Below, piece after piece: positions 5,593 to 6,854 of a stretch of DNA of 6,854 nt (position 1 is its first letter; every line of letters starts with the position of its first letter). The position numbers and the translations under genes are program-made. Source of the DNA: Candidatus Omnitrophota bacterium (GTDB lineage: Bacteria > Omnitrophota > Gorgyraeia > B26-G9); NCBI GenBank assembly GCA_028718845.1, contig JAQULA010000096.1, positions 1-6,854 on the forward strand. Reading direction: 5' to 3'. A model generated the notes under the pieces. It did not search any database. It was not told the DNA's origin and was given only the letters and a program-made list of their open reading frames with translations.

Positions 5593-6795
5593 TCAATTGT
5601 ATTCCGTGTTAATCCGCACATATTCCGCGGTCAGATCGCTGGCCCACATAGTATAGCTATGCGAACCTTTGTTGATCCTGGCCCGGATATCGACATATTT
5701 TTGTTCCAGCAGCTTAATCAGCACTTCCCGCTTGATTGCCACCGGCAATCCGTTACGATATACCGCTTTTTTCTGCAGAAACACTTCCAGTTTTTTTTCA
5801 TCCAGCGCAATACCGGCAGCGCCCAGGGTTGCCGGAATCCGTCCCCAATTGGGATTGCCGCCGGCAATCATTGTCTTTACCAGCAAAGAATTAGCGATCT
5901 TTCCCGCTGCCCGTTTGGCTTCATTTTGGGTTCCCGCGCCTTCCACCGTAATCTGCATCACCCGGCTGGCGCCTTCACCGTCTTCCACCATCATCTTGGC
6001 CAAGCGCACGCAGACATGGGTCAACCCGGCGACAAATTGTTTAAAATCAGAGCCGCTCTCGGTAATGCCGGCGTTTTCCGCCAATCCATTCGCCAGGATT
6101 ATCGCCGTATCATTGGTGCTCATTTCTCCATCAACGCTGATCCGGTTGAATGATGCATCCACGGCTGAGCGCAGTGCTTTCTTCAATGCCGCGACGCTGA
6201 TACAGGCATCGGTGGTAATAAAACAAAGCATGGTCGCCATATCCGGGCAAATCATGCCCGCGCCTTTGGCCACCGCAGCAATGGTGACCGGTTTACCTTT
6301 ACACTTGATTTCCACGGCCAGTTGTTTCTCAAAAGTGTCCGTGGTCATGATCGCCCTCGCCGCTCGTTGGGCTTTATCAAAAGCCAGGCCGTTGACCAAC
6401 TCCGGTACGGCCGCTATAATTTTTTCTACCGGCAAAAATTTCCCGATCACTCCGGTGGAAGAAACCAAAACATCCGCTGCCGGGATATCCAGCTTCCGCG
6501 CCACCAACGCACTTACCTTATTTACATCCTGTATCCCGCGCCGGCCGGTGCAGCAGTTGGCATTGCCGCTGTTGGCAATAATTGCCTGGGCGCGATTATT
6601 ACGCAAATGTTCTTTTCCGACAAACAACGGAGCCGCCTTGACTTTATTGGTCGTAAATACCGCTGCCGCCTTGGCCGGAACGATCGAATAAATCAAAGCC
6701 AGGTCGTCTTTCTCGCTCTTTTTGATACCGCAGCGTAACGCGTTGGTCTTAAACCCTAACGGACTGCTGATCGTACCGGATATCAATTCTTTCAT
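5593..6795 (-). CDS. argJ: glutamate N-acetyltransferase / ornithine acetyltransferase
   Basis: Moves the acetyl group from N-acetylornithine to glutamate, releasing ornithine and regenerating N-acetylglutamate. Bifunctional members can also use acetyl-CoA; which type this is cannot be told from the sequence. It is 400 residues, family-typical. The autoprocessing site KGAGMICPDMATML (177-190) is intact: family members cleave themselves before the conserved Thr, here Thr188, which becomes the N-terminal nucleophile of the beta chain. The oxyanion-hole segment SSTGVIG (112-118) with Thr114-Gly115, the NANCCTG motif (78-84), MTTDT (150-154) and SVDGEMSTNDT (220-230) are all present. The C-terminus EYVRINTEYN is complete. 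The ATG overlaps the argC stop by 4 nt (ATGA), pointing to coupled translation; a weak GGGG lies 8 nt upstream. With no argA visible, ArgJ is the local source of N-acetylglutamate. Confidence 0.97.
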   Translation of the reverse strand: MKELISGTISSPLGFKTNALRCGIKKSEKDDLALIYSIVPAKAAAVFTTNKVKAAPLFVGKEHLRNNRAQAIIANSGNANCCTGRRGIQDVNKVSALVARKLDIPAADVLVSSTGVIGKFLPVEKIIAAVPELVNGLAFDKAQRAARAIMTTDTFEKQLAVEIKCKGKPVTIAAVAKGAGMICPDMATMLCFITTDACISVAALKKALRSAVDASFNRISVDGEMSTNDTAIILANGLAENAGITESGSDFKQFVAGLTHVCVRLAKMMVEDGEGASRVMQITVEGAGTQNEAKRAAGKIANSLLVKTMIAGGNPNWGRIPATLGAAGIALDEKKLEVFLQKKAVYRNGLPVAIKREVLIKLLEQKYVDIRARINKGSHSYTMWASDLTAEYVRINTEYN

Positions 6796-6854
6796 GGCAA
6801 AAGCCCCAGGGTCTCCTTCAACCCAAACATAATGTTACAGTTTTGTACGGCCTG
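6792..6854 (-). CDS. argC: N-acetyl-gamma-glutamyl-phosphate reductase, C-terminal end only
   Basis: Only the last 20 codons and the TGA stop are inside the window; the rest lies beyond the right edge. The minus-strand reading gives a peptide with AVQNCNIMFGL followed by a Leu-Pro terminus. This resembles the family's C-terminal AVQNMNxMFG helix and the usual GLxxxP-like ending. The enzyme reduces N-acetylglutamyl phosphate to the semialdehyde with NADPH. The stop overlaps the argJ start by 4 nt, the common argC-argJ arrangement. The assignment rests on this short tail plus position. Any cluster promoter would be expected upstream of argC, outside the window. Confidence 0.85.
   Translation of the reverse strand, partial: QAVQNCNIMFGLKETLGLLP

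Noticed and set aside
5669..6691. 340-codon open frame on the plus strand opposite argJ
   Set aside because: It is fully antisense to a well-recognised argJ, its translation is low-complexity Ala/Ser/Thr-rich with no known motif, and it has no supporting context. It is a shadow of the GC-biased codon positions of argJ.
1..6854. Arginine operators (ARG boxes) in the spacers
   Set aside because: I looked for paired TGAAT...ATTCA-type palindromes in the non-coding parts and found none. Any operator would more likely be upstream of argC, outside the window.

Overview
The window is a nearly complete, linear arginine-biosynthesis cluster. Every gene lies on the minus strand, so transcription runs from the right end to the left end. 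In transcription order the genes are argC (last 20 codons only), argJ, argB, argD, argF, argG and argH (first 394 codons, cut by the left edge). I see no tRNA, rRNA, CRISPR array, transposase, phage gene or recombination site.

Together the genes turn glutamate into arginine by the acetyl-recycling route. ArgJ acetylates glutamate using N-acetylornithine as donor and releases ornithine. ArgB phosphorylates N-acetylglutamate, ArgC reduces the product, and ArgD transaminates it to N-acetylornithine. ArgF carbamoylates ornithine to citrulline, and ArgG and ArgH convert citrulline plus aspartate to arginine plus fumarate. Carbamoyl-phosphate synthetase (carAB), a dedicated first acetyltransferase (argA) and an arginine repressor (argR) are not in the window.

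Layout by spacing: argC and argJ overlap by 4 nt (ATGA). A spacer of 109 nt (to the preferred argB start) follows argJ. argB, argD and argF are separated by only 25 and 16 nt. A 97-nt spacer, of which 94 nt is strictly non-coding, follows argF. argG and argH are 1 nt apart. The cluster therefore reads as three tight blocks, CJ, BDF and GH. Both larger spacers carry the same 15-nt A-rich string shortly after the preceding stop codon. The argF-argG spacer also has two overlapping GC-rich hairpins that cannot form at the same time.

The organism is a bacterium using the standard code, with mixed ATG and GTG starts and Shine-Dalgarno-like sites. The gene order and the divergent ArgG and ArgH sequences made me think of Omnitrophota or another PVC-type or candidate-phylum lineage. 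That is recollection-based inference with low confidence.

This is mainly ordinary core metabolism, and I do not see a new biological system. The points most worth a second look are an approximately 9-residue insertion in ArgH, a Gly-to-Ala change in the glycine loop of ArgB, the shared spacer repeat and the paired hairpins before argG.
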